From Gonatopus flavifemur (Eukaryota; Arthropoda; Insecta; Hymenoptera; Dryinidae): DNA of 64,000 nt. The position numbers were made by a program, and so were the translations under genes. The stretch is from the NCBI GenBank assembly GCA_018340375.1, contig JAFFJZ010000001.1, positions 61,806,001 through 61,870,000 on the forward strand, read 5' to 3'. Positions 45,170 to 57,513 of the stretch are shown here, piece after piece; position 1 is the first letter of the stretch; every line of letters starts with the position of its first letter. The notes beneath the pieces were generated by a model. It did not search any database. It had not been told where the DNA came from and saw only the letters and a program-made list of their open reading frames with translations.

Positions 45170-46930
45170 ATGAATACGAAATGAGACATCGTGCTTTCCT
45201 TTTTCGTCGTTCATCCATCGGAGTACTACTGCATTGTGAAACAATTTTCAAAAACAATTTCCTACGATTATCTAATTGATTTCGATGGAAAGGGAATTTG
45301 AATTTGCGCATATAGCGCAACAATGGTGCGTTTCGAGAACTCGAATTTTGAATTTCACAAGTTCTTTGTCTTTATTACAGCATATATCGTGAAAAAAGAA
45401 ATACAGTTTTTAAACGTAAATCCAGTAGTTCTGATTCTCTATTTGAAGATCCAAAGCGCTCCGTTGTCGCCATACACAGTCGAGTTTCACAATTTTCTTT
45501 CTTCCGTGAGAATGAAAATTCATGTGTATTCGCTATTCCAGGCATGAATTAATAAGCCTTCTGGAAGCCCTGGAGCTTATTTTTTATTCAATCGCAAGTA
45601 GAGCAAGGGCTATATTCTAATTCAATGTGATTTTATATAAATCTCTTGTTCTGATATTGTTCCAAACCCCGATAAAGCTTCACATTTTCGATATATTTAT
45701 TTCTTCTATTTAACATTGCGAAATAGGATTCGGTAACAATAACATTTTTTATCTCACCTTGGGAATTCTATAACATCCATCATATGTTTGGTCTCGGTGA
45801 ATTTGAATTACTAGTTGATCCAGCAGAACTTTGTATAATGAAAAATGAGGATTATTCCATGCATATAAAATACTTGTTTACCTAGTTTTGATTGTAGAGT
45901 TATAGTATGGAAAAGCTCATCCAATGATGGCCTTTGTCGGTAATTGACCCTGTTTTTTCGTGAGGAAGTTAATACTTTGAATTGATGATATTACTTGACA
46001 GTATTTCTTAATACCAGTCTGAATAGGATAAAATTAATTAACTTGAATTTTTCTATGTAAATCAAGAAAACATGAACAAGGATTTGTATGAGAACTAATC
46101 GAACAAATAGTTTGCGCTGTTGTTAATAAACTACATATCAATAGAAGGCGATATGAAACAAATGTTATCGAATGAAGTGTTATATGTGTATCATTCGGTT
46201 TATGTAATAGAATTCTCGTGCTTTTTCACATTGCAATTAGCACGTCCATTGACTGCTTTGGAAGACCGATAATGACTCAATCGTCTGCTGTTCGAAACTA
46301 ACCATACTAAAAGTTTTGGAATGAAAATGTTGGGTTATCTTGGAAAGCGAGTTTGTAACAATATAAAATGATTTTGTACTTCTATTCGTCATTCATAACC
46401 CATTCAGTCGTATTTTTGAACTGTCAAACGTTTGTTCTCTCGTTACGTTCTTATACACAGCTTATTTTATTTAACTGAAAATGACTGACGTACGTAGGTG
46501 TAGTAATAATGGTCTTAAAAAAGACTCTTGTTCGAATTTTACTAGCAAGAACGATTGATTTCTCTTACTGTACTCCTTCCAATTACTACGCTCCGTTTAT
46601 TCCTCTACATATTTTTGTTGGTCTACGCCAACAAAGTGAAACGCTCATTATCAAGTGCGAATCGTAAAACAAATAATCTAATCACAATAGATGAAGTCAA
46701 CATCCATGGTGTTATATCGATTTTTTAGTCGAAACTCAAAAATTTAAAAAAGTCTTCTATTAAATTTTGTTATTGGGGAGAAATAAATGATTAAACATCC
46801 TTTGATATCTTATGAAACGATCATTTGTCTCACGAAATCAAACATTTACACTCTCCATATTTAATATTCTTATGTTTTGGTAATCGTACGTATCATTTCT
46901 GGGTCGTCTTGGAAAGATAATGTGAGGAGT
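45170..46930. other. AT-rich DNA, no gene seen
   Basis: Only short background frames are seen. Confidence 0.35.
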
Positions 46931-46935
46931 GGAAG

Positions 46936-46945
46936 TATATAAAAG
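46936..46945 (+). promoter_or_regulatory. Strong TATA box
   Basis: TATATAAAAG is a full match to the insect TATA consensus. It lies about 50 bases upstream of an ATG (46987), leaving a transcription start near 46966 at the expected spacing. The surrounding 150 bp is GC-richer than its flanks. Confidence 0.4.
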
Positions 46946-46986
46946 AAGCGTACCATAGTGGTAACTCCATACAACGTGTTAGGGCA

Positions 46987-47095
46987 ATGCACGTGAGTCT
47001 ATATACTGCACACGCGCTGTAGAAAAGAAATTTTATTGCAGTCTGTGTTGACACAGCTCGTGTCAAGATATCGAGTGGCATCTGCGTGGCATTAA
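46987..47095 (+). CDS. Possible tiny two-exon gene start (ATG-CAC before a perfect donor)
   Basis: After the TATA box, ATG CAC is followed directly by GTGAGT, a consensus donor. An acceptor TTTTATTGCAG lies 49 bases on (ending 47041). Joining them gives 19 codons ending in TAA (47093-47095). Alternatively the first exon splices to a distant acceptor, the arrangement typical of insect cuticle and other TATA-driven secreted-protein genes, whose first exon encodes only a few residues. No downstream signal-peptide exon was found in the window. A 49-nt intron is short for insects, so the nearby joining is less likely than a distant one. Confidence 0.25.
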
Positions 47096-47099
47096 GCCC

Positions 47100-49007
47100 A
47101 GTTGAACCGCCTCAAAATACTTGTTCAGTCAAGCTAAGAATCGATATTTAATATTCAACGAGGAAATACTATTTACATGTCGTCATTTAATTGAAGAACT
47201 TTCATTGGAACGTATGATACCGTTCCAATAAGTATATGTATACAGTTCAATCGTCGAATTTCATTCATTAAAATTTCAAAGAAGCGAAGCGGGTATACGA
47301 TACCGTGTAAATTGTGTTATTTTTGTCAAGAATTAACGATCAGATTAATTTTGTGCATTGTATCGATTGTTTCATTGAAATGTACTGGTTCTTTTTTTAT
47401 CAATTCTATTGTATTTGGAATTTATATGATGTATATTCTTTATGTTTCAGGTACGTATAATACGAATGGAAACATATTCTGCTTCGAATAAGTAAGTTTT
47501 GATAGAAATATGTAAATGAATTCAAGTCCATTTAACTATACTCTCCTTCGAATGCTCACACGGACCTTGGGAAATAATACGAATTCCATTGTACGTGAAT
47601 AATTGTTTGAAATTTCCCGTACGATTTATAGATATTAAAACAAACAAAAAATAGTACTTCGGGTTATGGCGAGGATAAGCTTGTCATAGAAATGTGACGC
47701 ATTGAAAGTTAAGATACGAGTACGGTGTATTGAATCACGTTGACCGCATGTCGATTATTACTACCGTACCTTGATACCTATTCTTGTGTATCAAGATATC
47801 GAGACAACATTGATTTGATATCGATTCGATATCCGATCAGCGTTGATCCAAAATCGTCATAAACGTAAGCTAATTCATTCGCATTCTTTTCTCAATTTCT
47901 TCCAGTCAAGTTGAGAATTTTGGTTTGAAAATGAAGAAAAACGTACAATTTATTCATAATTCTTCACCTAACAATTTCAGCGAGAATAATGGAAGTCGGT
48001 AAAAGATCTTATATCAATTTATAAATCATTACGATCGACGGGTAGTTTACGAACACATTTATCTATGATTTTATATGACCTCCGTATATAAGCGATTCAT
48101 AAACCGCTTTTATATGTATTCGAAATTTAATCGATGTACAGGTAACAATGTTTAGCCTACATTACATCGATATACTCGTTACCGCACAGAAATATGTGTG
48201 CGGTTATCGGTCTGGTGTGTAGCGAATATTGTGTCACGAATAAGTAACACCGAGTTGATAGCAAACGTGGGAAAGGAAGTCTCTATCGACAATAGTGGAA
48301 ACCTACTGTTCAACTAATCTTTTCACCCGGTGAAAATTAATCAAGATTATTCGTGTATGTCGTCAAACTCTGCCACTAAAGTTTTCAATAGTAGAAAAAA
48401 AAAGACATCCTCTTTTTGATTTCTCGTACGTACTCGGAAATTCAGTTCCTTTATTGATAACACGTATACGTGTGCATACATTAACCATATCTTTTGTCGC
48501 GAAATGGGTAGTCGAGTTTCACTTTTTTTTATTTTCATGGTTTTTAGGTTCATTTTATGGCATTCCGGATTCTCACAATCTTTATTTTATTACCATATTT
48601 TTACGGGAAAACACAGAGGACGTGACTCGAATAAAACCTTATTCCATGATTCCTCATTAATTATTCTTAGGGAATTTGATTTTTCTTATTCGATGGCTCT
48701 TTCGAGGGAAGGAAATTGAAAACTTACAGTGCCGTCGGATTTTCATCGATGCTTCTTTCACTCCGGGATTGAACTCTCAAATTCGATTTTACATTTCGCG
48801 CGATGAATGCATTTTTCTCACTCGCAGGTTCAATCTTAAAAGAAATACGAGAGGTAAAATATCGTAGGAGCGATTTGATTTCAATTTCACTCGATAAAAG
48901 TCGCATCCGGATGTAAGAGTGAAATTTTTTTTCTTTTTTTTAGTTTACAGATAGAACATACTCGAAATTTCACTGAAATATTTCCAGTGAGAAGATAGTA
49001 GGGAAGG
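47100..49007. other. AT-rich DNA, no gene seen
   Basis: Frames of 60-71 codons at 48347-48906 overlap on both strands without a domain. Confidence 0.35.
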
Positions 49008-49015
49008 AAATTATA

Positions 49016-50311
49016 CAGGGTTGGCACTAATGGGCCCAACCCAATTGTCCCCACTGGGTTTTTTCGGGTAAACCCACGTTGAAAAAACCCATGAAAAACC
49101 CACTTTATACGAGGAAAATGAATTCAATAAAAGTAATATAATTGCAAACTTTTATTCAAGCATTTATTGTATCTTCGTACATATTTGTTCAAAAAATGAT
49201 TGTGTTGAAGAATTCAATACTATGAAATTATTGCACACATTCATTATATCAATTATATTCGAATTTCTACATTGGAATTGAATAAATGCCATGAGAAGAA
49301 AACCATTATTAAATTATACATCTTTTTCAAGTACACTTGTAAATTAAATTTCCAACTCTTGGTGATTGAATTAAGAATTCAGTAACATGTTATTGATTTT
49401 TCAATTTTCACTACATTCCATTGCTCATAATAGTATAGGGTGGTGACTGACATTTCAATTACATATGAATGAAAATTCAATTAATAAACTATACTGCTAT
49501 GAATAATATAATATATAATGCAGTAAAGATTTAAAAATCCAATTAGATGTAACTGAATTCCTTATTCAATTAATAAAAATATGAAATCTCATTTACAAGT
49601 GCACTTGAAAAATGAATGAAATTTCAAGAAATTTTTAACAGTGATGTTACAGTTCAACATAGAAGCATTATGTTAAGATAATAAAAACATTTGGTTGAAC
49701 TGTTTGAGACATGTTGAATATGTGAATTTAAACATAATGAAAATTCTCAACTGTATAATGACTTTTTATATGCCAAATATAATTTAATAATTCCAGAAAA
49801 ATAACAACATGAAGTTGATGAATTAATCCATTCGATTTTGAATCCAGATCAATCCAATTCCAATCATTCACTGTGAAAAATTTTTTTCAATTGCCAATGT
49901 CTTGACAATATTGAAATTAGACGCCAAAAGTTAGTGATTGAATGATGTAATTCTTGATAGTTACTCTATGAAATATTCTTGAGAGCCATTCAATCAATTT
50001 CTGATATAAAAATCAGTCGAATCAAGTTTAATCAAAACATTACTAAACTGAAACTGAGAATAGTGCATTGAGACTTGTAATTGTTTCCTTCCTGAAAAAA
50101 TCTACGATTAAACAAACGATTTTCATTCAAATGATTAAAAATAATTTGTTGAACAAAAAATTCTTTTATAAATTAATAAATAGAGTCAATGTAATAAAAC
50201 CCAGAAAAACCCGGAAAAACCCAATAAAGTCCTATAAAACCCGCAAAAACCCACAGAAAAACCCAGTGGGTTGAATTTTCAGAGGAAAAACCCGGGTTTT
50301 TGCCAACCCTG
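49016..50311. mobile_element. Non-autonomous hAT element with 8-bp target duplication
   Basis: The left end CAGGGTTGGCA and right end TGCCAACCCTG are exact inverses typical of hAT transposons. AAATTATA flanks both sides (49008-49015 and 50312-50319), an exact 8-bp target duplication. Subterminal regions carry many AAAACCC or GGGTTTT words (six or more near 50200-50300, four near 49060-49110), as expected for transposase-binding repeats. The interior has no transposase and contains another MITE (49332-49643). The 68-codon frame at 50068 reads through the AAAACCC array and is not a gene. Confidence 0.9.
49332..49643. mobile_element. CACTGTTAAAAATTTC-family MITE nested in the hAT element
   Basis: The right end GAAATTTCAAGAAATTTTTAACAGTG matches the ends at 23599 and 55568. 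The left end TACACTTGTAAATTAAATTT is decayed. Shared inner words include AAATCTCATTTACAAGTGCA. Confidence 0.5.
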
Positions 50312-50319
50312 AAATTATA

Positions 50320-51020
50320 TGAAATCTTCTATATAAATGAGTACTTTATGAAGCAGCACTTGAATCTGTATTATAAGACTCAAACCGTATTAATAAATCG
50401 ATATACTACGGTATCGAACTGTTCAACCGTGTGGATGGATGAATTTAATTGAATTATTTTGAAAATGAATTTACAAATATACCGTAACCAGACATATTTC
50501 ACAATCGTTCTGTAAATTCACTTACGCGCACACGCTTTAAATACCGATTACTCAACTCTTGGTCCACCACGGAGAACTTTTTGATGCATTACGGTAACAT
50601 ATTTTGAAACACCGTCATCGAAATGAATCTCAAAACCTTTACGTGTTACGTAGGAAATATGTAAATCAATGCCAAAAAATCATTCATGTTTCTCCCCATT
50701 ACTGAAAATATGATAATACGCATTGCATGTTGCAATCGGATTGCTTTACACGTCTTGTAAGTAGAATATTATTTAATGCCTAGGTACTTCTTTTGATGAT
50801 TCCATTCATTTGAGACACAATAAAAAGATCGTGATGATGATAATTGTGTACAAATTTCCATGAAGAATATTCAAACACTGTCAACTGTTTTTTCATTGCA
50901 TTGAAATAAGCTGATATTCAGAATGAAAACAGGTTTCAATTTTTACTTATTGTGTTATTATGTATAACATGATTACTGTGTTGAAAAATATACTCAATCG
51001 ATGGACTCACAAGTATCAAT
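50320..51020. other. AT-rich DNA, no gene seen
   Basis: A TTACGTGTTACGTAG stretch near 50640 is the only structured word. No gene. Confidence 0.4.
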
Positions 51021-51025
51021 TATAA

Positions 51026-51127
51026 CTTCTCTTCTCGTGTGAATGTTATCATCAGGTTGACATAATATTTCATAAATACTGGACGGGTTTATCCGGTATC
51101 AAGCGAACTTTTCAAGAACTCAACTAA
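51026..51127 (+). pseudogene. Protein-like fossil paired with 62408-62596
   Basis: The plus strand reads LLFSCECYHQVDIIFHKYWT then GLSGIKRTFQELN and TAA. The segment at 62518-62596 reads YCQVNLIFHRGSTSLSKIWR then TFQDPD and TAG. Thirteen of 26 residues agree, the alignment has no gaps, and both stops fall at the same position. Third codon positions differ more often (12) than first (8) or second (7), hinting that the plus-strand frame was once under selection. The minus strand also shows a shared KY-VNL segment, so strand is not fully settled. Confidence 0.35.
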
Positions 51128-51569
51128 AATTGAATTCGGTTAATTTTAGCGAAAATAAACGTTTTTAAGGCAGTAAATAACCCAAGCACAACAGCATAGC
51201 CCTAGTGACAACTCGGAAGAGGAGATTTTTCAAATGTTGCGGTAACACCTCGAATACACATCTGGTTTTTTGCGTGAACATAAATTTGGGAGTAATTGAT
51301 TCAATACCGTTACGGTTTTGTCGATTTCTAAGACCCAGTGTTATTTGATATTGGTCACACGAATGAAAACCAATCGAAAAACGCTAATCGTGCAGTCATA
51401 ATCAAATTGTGTGATAAATCTCTATCTGTACTGGGTCAGCAATTTCCATATGTGGGTTTACATTTTTGTATAAATAACGTTAAATAAACTTCCAACGATG
51501 ACAAACTGTAATATGCCACGAAGTATTTAATTTCTTTTGTAAAATTTGCGATATTTAGAAAAAACCAAG

Positions 51570-51643
51570 ATGCGAACTCAGCGAGCATCGTCTAAATCTT
51601 CATTATTTTCTAGTAAATCTTTCAGGATGCGAACGCAGCGAGC
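51570..51643. repeat. Two-copy direct repeat, 57-bp spacing
   Basis: ATGCGAACTCAGCGAGC (51570) and ATGCGAACGCAGCGAGC (51627) differ by one base and are 57 bp (19 codons) apart, so MRTQRA is repeated in the plus-strand frame. A looser match, ATGCGAACGCAACGA, occurs at 60588. Confidence 0.5.
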
Positions 51644-51659
51644 GCCGTTTCTTCATAAA

Positions 51660-52355
51660 CCGCATACTTTTAATGAAACGTGCAACTCACTTCTCATTTT
51701 GCATTATAAAATACACAATAATAGTTATTAATTCTTCAGTGGTGGTAAGAATTGTTCCAAAAAGTCCGATAAAATGAACGGATAGCTTGCTTCTTTTCTA
51801 AAGAAAACGATTCATTCTGGGAAAAATAGTAATCAATGGTACTCGACACTCGAGATAACAAGATTTCTAATTATCTCACGTTAGATTGTGAAATACGAGT
51901 TGAAATCTGCACATATTTATTCTCATTATATTATCTACAGTGCAAAATGTAGCGAGAACATGATTCCTCGTGCATGAAATCATGTTGCAAATATTATACG
52001 TTGCATTATATGTTCCCAATCCTATGCGCGTATACGTATATGTGTATACACATGTACTCGCGTTCCAGAAGTTGTTTCCACTCCAACAAACTCACGTGTT
52101 GTATCGTTTGGGAAAAATGATGAAAAAGACTGTTCAAATATGATATCAATTTAATTGGCAAACGAAAGAGAAATTCATTTCTTGGTTTTATGTATTTTGA
52201 CAGTTGATGATACTTGGAAAGAAAACATGTATAGCTGTAATTATATCGTTCAACAACAAATATTGAAACTAGCGTTTGATCTCGACATATTCGGATAGTT
52301 ATGTTGATAGAAAATTCACATAATCAGGTGTTCCATAAAAATTAATAATAACTGC
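51660..52355. other. AT-rich DNA, no gene seen
   Basis: GCGCGTATACGTATATGTGTATACAC-type alternating purine-pyrimidine DNA lies near 52025-52055. No gene. Confidence 0.4.
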
Positions 52356-52357
52356 CT

Positions 52358-52568
52358 ACATATTTTTGTGAAAAATTCATAACGAAAAGTTTTGTGTTGA
52401 AAATGGAGGTACAAAATTGTCAATTCAACATTCCTGTGCCGATTTCATACATTCTTTTGTGTGTTAATATTCAAAATGTTTAACGTAAATTGCGGGTTTT
52501 AAAATTGCAGGAGAATTTGCTGGATTTGTCATATTCTCTGGTATAATCACATTTTTGTCTACAGTGTA
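52358..52568. mobile_element. CACAGTGAAAAATTTTG-family MITE
   Basis: Left TGAAAAATTCATAACGAAAAG and right end TTGTCTACAGTGTA are decayed. Inner words TTTTGTGTTGAAAATGG, ACAAAATTGTCAATTC and TTTTGTGTGTTAATATTC match the elements at 15657 and 19191. Confidence 0.4.
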
Positions 52569-52654
52569 ACAGATTTTCATTGTGGTTATTTATGATTTCT
52601 ACTAAAAATTGAATTCATGCATCACATTATAATAATAATGATCAATTAAAAACT

Positions 52655-52822
52655 ACTCTCCAAATTTCTTGGAGTGAAAATCCACTCCTAAACAGTGAGA
52701 ATACTGGCGGTCCAAGAAGAGGAGATTCCACTCCTAAAAAATGAGTTTCACTCTTATGAAGTGAAAACTCACTCTTCAAGAATGAATTTTCCACTCCAAG
52801 ATCTTCAGAGAGGATTCCACAA
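52655..52822. repeat. CACTCC/GGAGTG-themed foldback block
   Basis: CTTGGAGTGAAAATCCACTCC at the left is inverted to TTTTCCACTCCAAG at the right. In between, CACTCC, TTTCACTC, GAGTTTCACTC and AACTCACTC recur in both orientations. No coding content. Confidence 0.6.
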
Positions 52823-52914
52823 ATTCTTTACTGTACATTGTTAAGATCCAAGGGAAAGAAAACACTTTGTATCCTCTAAAGAATTGAACCTGCTCGCTAC
52901 TCACTCGAGAAAAA

Positions 52915-53115
52915 AGATGAATTTGCTGTGGCAGCTATACACTTTTTTCCGGGGATGCAGCTCCATTTTTTAGCTGCTACGTCAAGAATTTTGTAGTTAA
53001 TTCGTGGATATTGAAACAATCTAACGGAGATATTTTAGTTGTCTAAAATAGATGTGAAAATCGTTCCCGCAGTTAATTTTTAGCTATCCAAGTATCATCG
53101 GATTGTTTTTTTCCG
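52915..53115. repeat. Diverged AGCT-themed element
   Basis: GAGAAAAAAGATGAATTTGC at the left and GGATTGTTTTTTTCCGG at the right are decayed caps. GCAGCTATAC, TTTTTAGCTGCTACG and TTTTTAGCTATCC recur, as in the block at 15140-15400. Confidence 0.45.
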
Positions 53116-53119
53116 GCCA

Positions 53120-54395
53120 TGCGTTGGACTTTCATTTAAACTTGAACAGTTGAATTCGTCTGAACTTGGGTTTTTTGTTCGAATTTGAACAAAAATGAGT
53201 AAAAATATTATATACTTCATTTCTCACAATTATATATAATTCAATATATTACTTTATATATAAATGATATATGATTTTGAAAAATGTTCCACTAGGGTAT
53301 ACTTGGGCTACTCCAATGATCGATGAAGCTTCTATTTGATTGGTGGGAGTCAGCTCCGAAACTTCACATATTCCAGTTTTGTTTCCAAAGGAGCAAGTAA
53401 TCACCCCTTGAAAGAAGCGTGATGTTTTTTAAAAACACCCTGTTCATACATACATCGATAAATAGCTGTAGATTTCTTTCTTTCTTTCCTCCTCTTTATC
53501 GTCATCATCTTTTGTTTCTAAAACATATAACAGATATTTTACGTGGCCGTAAGAATAATCGACTACTAGAAACGAAGATGCATTTATTCGATCTACAAGA
53601 AAAATCGTTCTTTTTTTCTGTTCCCTTATTCCCATTACTGCACTCATAAATATTCGATTACATACATCCACGAACCTTCTGTGTGAACAATATCAATGTT
53701 CCACTTCGTCTTTATATATATATGTATACATGTATCTTTTCAACTCACTATGCTCTACACATTCTTTTGTGCTTTCTTTTCTCTCTGTATGAGATGTCGA
53801 ATGTCCAAGGTGATCCCAGAGGTAAAACGAAATAGAAGAATACACGCTAGAGCCTCTAGCTCGGTCGCATATATAAAACGCGAGAGAGAGGGAGAGACTT
53901 TTGTCGCGTATGCAAGTCAAACGATACATTATTCCTTGACCTGACCCAACGAAACCCGCTTTCATATTCATTAGTCGATTGCTGCTTTACCTCGGAGTCA
54001 TCGTGATCGCTCGCTGTGGTTGCTTTGGACCACTCAGAACCTCTCACGCATGGAAGACGAATCAGTTTAATCCTTGCTCGTTTGGCTTCGAATTTTATAG
54101 TTAATAGATATGCATGTTTTTCTACGATCATCAATAACCTTGACTGAGTCCAATGCAAGATCAAACTGTGTATTTTTTTGATCGTTGTGTCACGTAAAAT
54201 TGAAGAGAAGGAAATGCTATGAGGCAGTTCTTTAAATTTCATTCAATTCATTGAGATGCTGTATAATGATATAGCAGAGAAGGATAAGAATAAAATAGGA
54301 AATACATGGAATGATTCATGTTGGAGTTTGTATGAACATTACGTTGCCAACAGAAACTCACAACTTTTCTTGCTTCAACAGAAAAAAAGGCAAAT
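53120..54395. other. Intergenic DNA with a promoter-like patch
   Basis: GCATATATAAAACGC (53869-53883) is TATA-like on the plus strand within a GC-richer stretch (53790-54060) that includes GAGAGAGAGGGAGAGA. Overlapping frames on both strands (53693-54242) show no domain. A gene start is possible but not supported. Confidence 0.25.
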
Positions 54396-54397
54396 CT

Positions 54398-54613
54398 ACA
54401 CGCAGAAAAACATATTTTGAAATCTCACATAATTTATTGAGGGTCAGCGCCAGTCTGTAATGGATAAAATTATTGACCTGAATATAGTGTCAAAAGTACC
54501 ATAATTTCTTGTAAAAATCCATCCAATTCAGGTAAATAACTTTATCCGTCACAGACTGGCGCTGATTCTCAATAAATTATGGGACTTTTCAGCACATTCG
54601 TTTTTTCCATGTA
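54398..54613. mobile_element. Foldback MITE with CAGCGCCAGTCTG arms
   Basis: The left end ACACGCAGAAAAACATA and right end TTCGTTTTTTCCATGTA are decayed caps. Inside, TAATTTATTGAGGGTCAGCG and CGCTGATTCTCAATAAATTA are inverted, as are CCAGTCTGTAATGGATAAA and TTTATCCGTCACAGACTGG. It forms a long hairpin. Confidence 0.75.
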
Positions 54614-54619
54614 GTTGTC

Positions 54620-55172
54620 TAAAATACAAATAGAACGGTTCATTCATTGGGAATACAAAATTTAGCTCTGATAAATTCCACAAAGCTTGTAATCAAAGTG
54701 ATTAAATTTTCTAACAGTGCGTATTATTCAAGATGGTTTCATTTATCATCCTACTTGAAGCATACTGCACATTATTGAAATTCAAGAACACGTTATTCAC
54801 TGAATAGAAAATGTATGTAACTTCGTTACATTTGTAAAGTAGGTCTGTGAACAATAACGTAGAGTAACTGATATCACGTTTCCTTTCAACCAAAATATTC
54901 TAAATTGAAGTCATAAGCCAATCTAACATTTTCAGGAATGTTTTTCTCGGAACTTTGAAACTTTAATGCGTTGAAAGCTCAAATTTTGAATTTTAACACA
55001 TTTTATTTGTTTACGAGTTCATCTAAGAGGGATCCGTTTAAGCTGTTTTGCTGCTGAGAAAAACAATGAGATGTATTATACCTTACGCCATGCGTTGTAT
55101 ACTTCACAGAAACATTTATTTATATTAAATTTGTGATTTCAAAGTTACCACTGCGAGGTCTTTATTTGATTC
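54620..55172. other. AT-rich DNA, no gene seen
   Basis: Nothing supported; a 60-codon minus frame has no context. Confidence 0.4.
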
Positions 55173-55568
55173 TACACTGTTAAAAATTTCTGAATGAACT
55201 CGCAGTTACATGTAATGGAAGCAAAAGTTATTCACGTAACCGAAAAATTGATTGGAATTTCAATGAAATTTGAATGAAATTTCAGTTACGAAAATGCCCT
55301 GCTTGAAGATTCTCATTGTTTTCGAAAATTGAAAATCGATTTTTAATGGGTTTGAATCGGTTTTCTGCATCGGAATCAATGAGAATCAATCGGTTAAATG
55401 AGATCCTTCAAGCAAGGTATATATTAATGTATGATATAATATAGCAAAAATTTTAAATTCAGTCGCGTGTGAATGAATTTTCATTTCAATCAGCATAAGT
55501 TGGAAATTTCATTTACAAATGTACATGAAAAATGATACATTAAATTCCAAGACATTTCTAACAGGGTA
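55173..55568. mobile_element. CACTGTTAAAAATTTC-family MITE
   Basis: It starts TACACTGTTAAAAATTTCTG and ends AAGACATTTCTAACAGGGTA. ATGGAAGCAAAAGTT, GAAATTTCAGTTACG and TTTCATTTACAAATGTACAT are shared with 22624 and 35713. A GAATCAATGAGAATCAATCGG hairpin-like segment lies in the middle. Confidence 0.6.
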
Positions 55569-55569
55569 A

Positions 55570-56021
55570 TATAATGAATTATCTAAATGAATTTGAACAT
55601 GAAATTGGATCATATTACTGAACATCGTATATCACCTGTTACCGAGTAGAGATACCTCATTGAACGCTAATTTGGAATTATTCTCATTGAATTATTCAAG
55701 GTAAAATTAATAGAGTCCAGATAGTAAAACTCTGTACGACACAACGATGACACAAATCTGATCTTTCCTCGCTCCGTTGATTAAATCTTCTTCTCGCTGA
55801 ATATAAATTAAATGTAATGAGAGTAATATGATTCAGTAGTATGCACTATGAGAAGCATGTAAATCTCATGAATAATTCCACATGAAACTATGTACGAAAT
55901 TAATATGATCAAAAGAAGATCTTTTTATTTTTCAAAGTATCAACAGATGTATGCGTGTTGTTTGATCGAATACTTGAAAATTCTTTCAACTAAAAACCAT
56001 TCAAACATAAAATCAATTTAA
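55570..56021. other. AT-rich DNA, no gene seen
   Basis: No feature is supported. Confidence 0.4.
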
Positions 56022-56233
56022 GTGCACACAGTGAAAAAATTTTCGTCATTGTGTAAAGTGTTAAACGTTGTGTGTAGAATATTTAACATTCTAGAGTGTT
56101 GATTCAACACGATCGTGGTTTTTTTTTGTTTGCGTTAACAACGATTGTGTTGAATCGACACTCTAGAATGTTGAATATTCTACACACAAAGTCTAACACT
56201 TTACACAATGACGAAAAATTTTTTACTGTGCAC
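56022..56233. mobile_element. 212-bp palindromic foldback MITE
   Basis: GTGCACACAGTGAAAAAATT at the left is inverted to AATTTTTTACTGTGCAC at the right. The arms continue with TCGTCATTGTGTAAAGTGTT, TGTGTAGAATATT and ACATTCTAGAGTGTTGA. Only the poly-T centre is unpaired. GTGCAC may be part of the target or the terminus. Confidence 0.8.
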
Positions 56234-56296
56234 AAAGAATTTACATTCATGCAATTATTGTTCACTAATAACAGAGAAATTCTACTAAACGGTACA

Positions 56297-56321
56297 AGAG
56301 AGAAAGAGAGAGAGAGAGAGT
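56297..56321. repeat. (GA)n microsatellite
   Basis: A run of AGAGAGAAAGAGAGAGAGAG lies just past the foldback element. Confidence 0.9.
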
Positions 56322-56324
56322 TCA

Positions 56325-57513
56325 AAAACAGTGCCGAGACATTCTCTTAAGAGAAGTGCAATCTGTATTAAATAAGCTTGTATTCTCATAACGCCTGTAA
56401 GCGGCAACCCAGACAAGCTTTCAACGCCATATTGGTACAGTCGCAACGGTTCAGAAGGGATTTAATCGAGATAAACTTTACTGCCCTTTAGAGATTTGCT
56501 TTCTAGCATGGACGTAGATTACAGGTTTCGATCGATCATTAGCTGATTGTCAGATATGCTCTGGTTCTCATACTCTGAATTTTTATAATGATTGTTTATT
56601 TGAATGAAGTTATTGATTTTAATGTTATTTATTCAATTCCGAGTAAAAGACAAAAAGTCTTTTCAAGTTCAAAAGTCTTCGAATAGCCTGCTCACTCCCT
56701 GTTCGTTTCACTGTAGAAAAAAAACATACGCAGTGAAAACGACACCGCAAGTGCTTCCAAGAAGTTCAAAGAAGAAAATCAAAGTGCTGTTGGAATGACT
56801 TCATTGAGAGTTATATCAACACAATTCGGTATTGGATTCCATTTCACACCACTGATTTTCTTCATTGCTCTACATCGATCCTTCTCATGAATCTTTATTT
56901 TACAAAGTTTGCCAACTGCCTCTTGAAATTCATCCGAAAATTTGTTATTAGTCCATGCGAAGTCAAATCTGTGGCACTTTCGGGGGTTATTTGGTAAAAT
57001 TCTTGAAATTCAATTCATAATTTTGAAGAGCGAGTTATTGCTCTGGTTGAATTCATTTTTAATGTGATTGGTGGATGAATTTTCAAATTATTCGATAATT
57101 ATTGTTGCAAATCAGAAAGATATTTCAGCTGTCTGTAAATATGCTAGTGAAATTTAATTCATTTCAATGAGCCATACAAAAATTCAGACCGTTTCTGCAA
57201 TTTTTCACGGTAATAGGTTTGAATTATCAGGAAGTTCTTCTGAGTATTCAGTTTCATTATGAAAATTAAGAACAATATGGATAAATTTTGAGAATCCAAC
57301 TAAATAGTTTGATGAATTTCGAGAAAAATTGTCAGTCATAGCCGACATGATTTCCTTCGGTTTGAATTTTGTCAACATTTCGAATATTTCCCACTTCAAT
57401 CCCAGTTACACAAATCTTTAAATAATAAAAATATCAGATGATCAGCTTCTCATTACGCATGCTGAATTTTAAAATCAGTGTTCTTCTTTGTCACTCGTTT
57501 CCTCTATTTCACA
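56325..57513. other. AT-rich DNA, no gene seen
   Basis: A GC-richer patch at 56395-56460 has no frame. Confidence 0.4.

Noticed and set aside
50068..50274. 68-codon frame rich in Lys, Thr, Arg and Asn
   Set aside because: Its second half is the AAAACCC subterminal array of the hAT element.
50200..50300. Telomere-like AAAACCC array
   Set aside because: The copies are irregular and sit at a hAT terminus with target duplication, so they are transposon subterminal repeats, not telomeric DNA.
53693..54242. Overlapping frames of 82-128 codons on both strands
   Set aside because: They overlap each other in several phases, include a GA-rich tract and have no domain or splice context.
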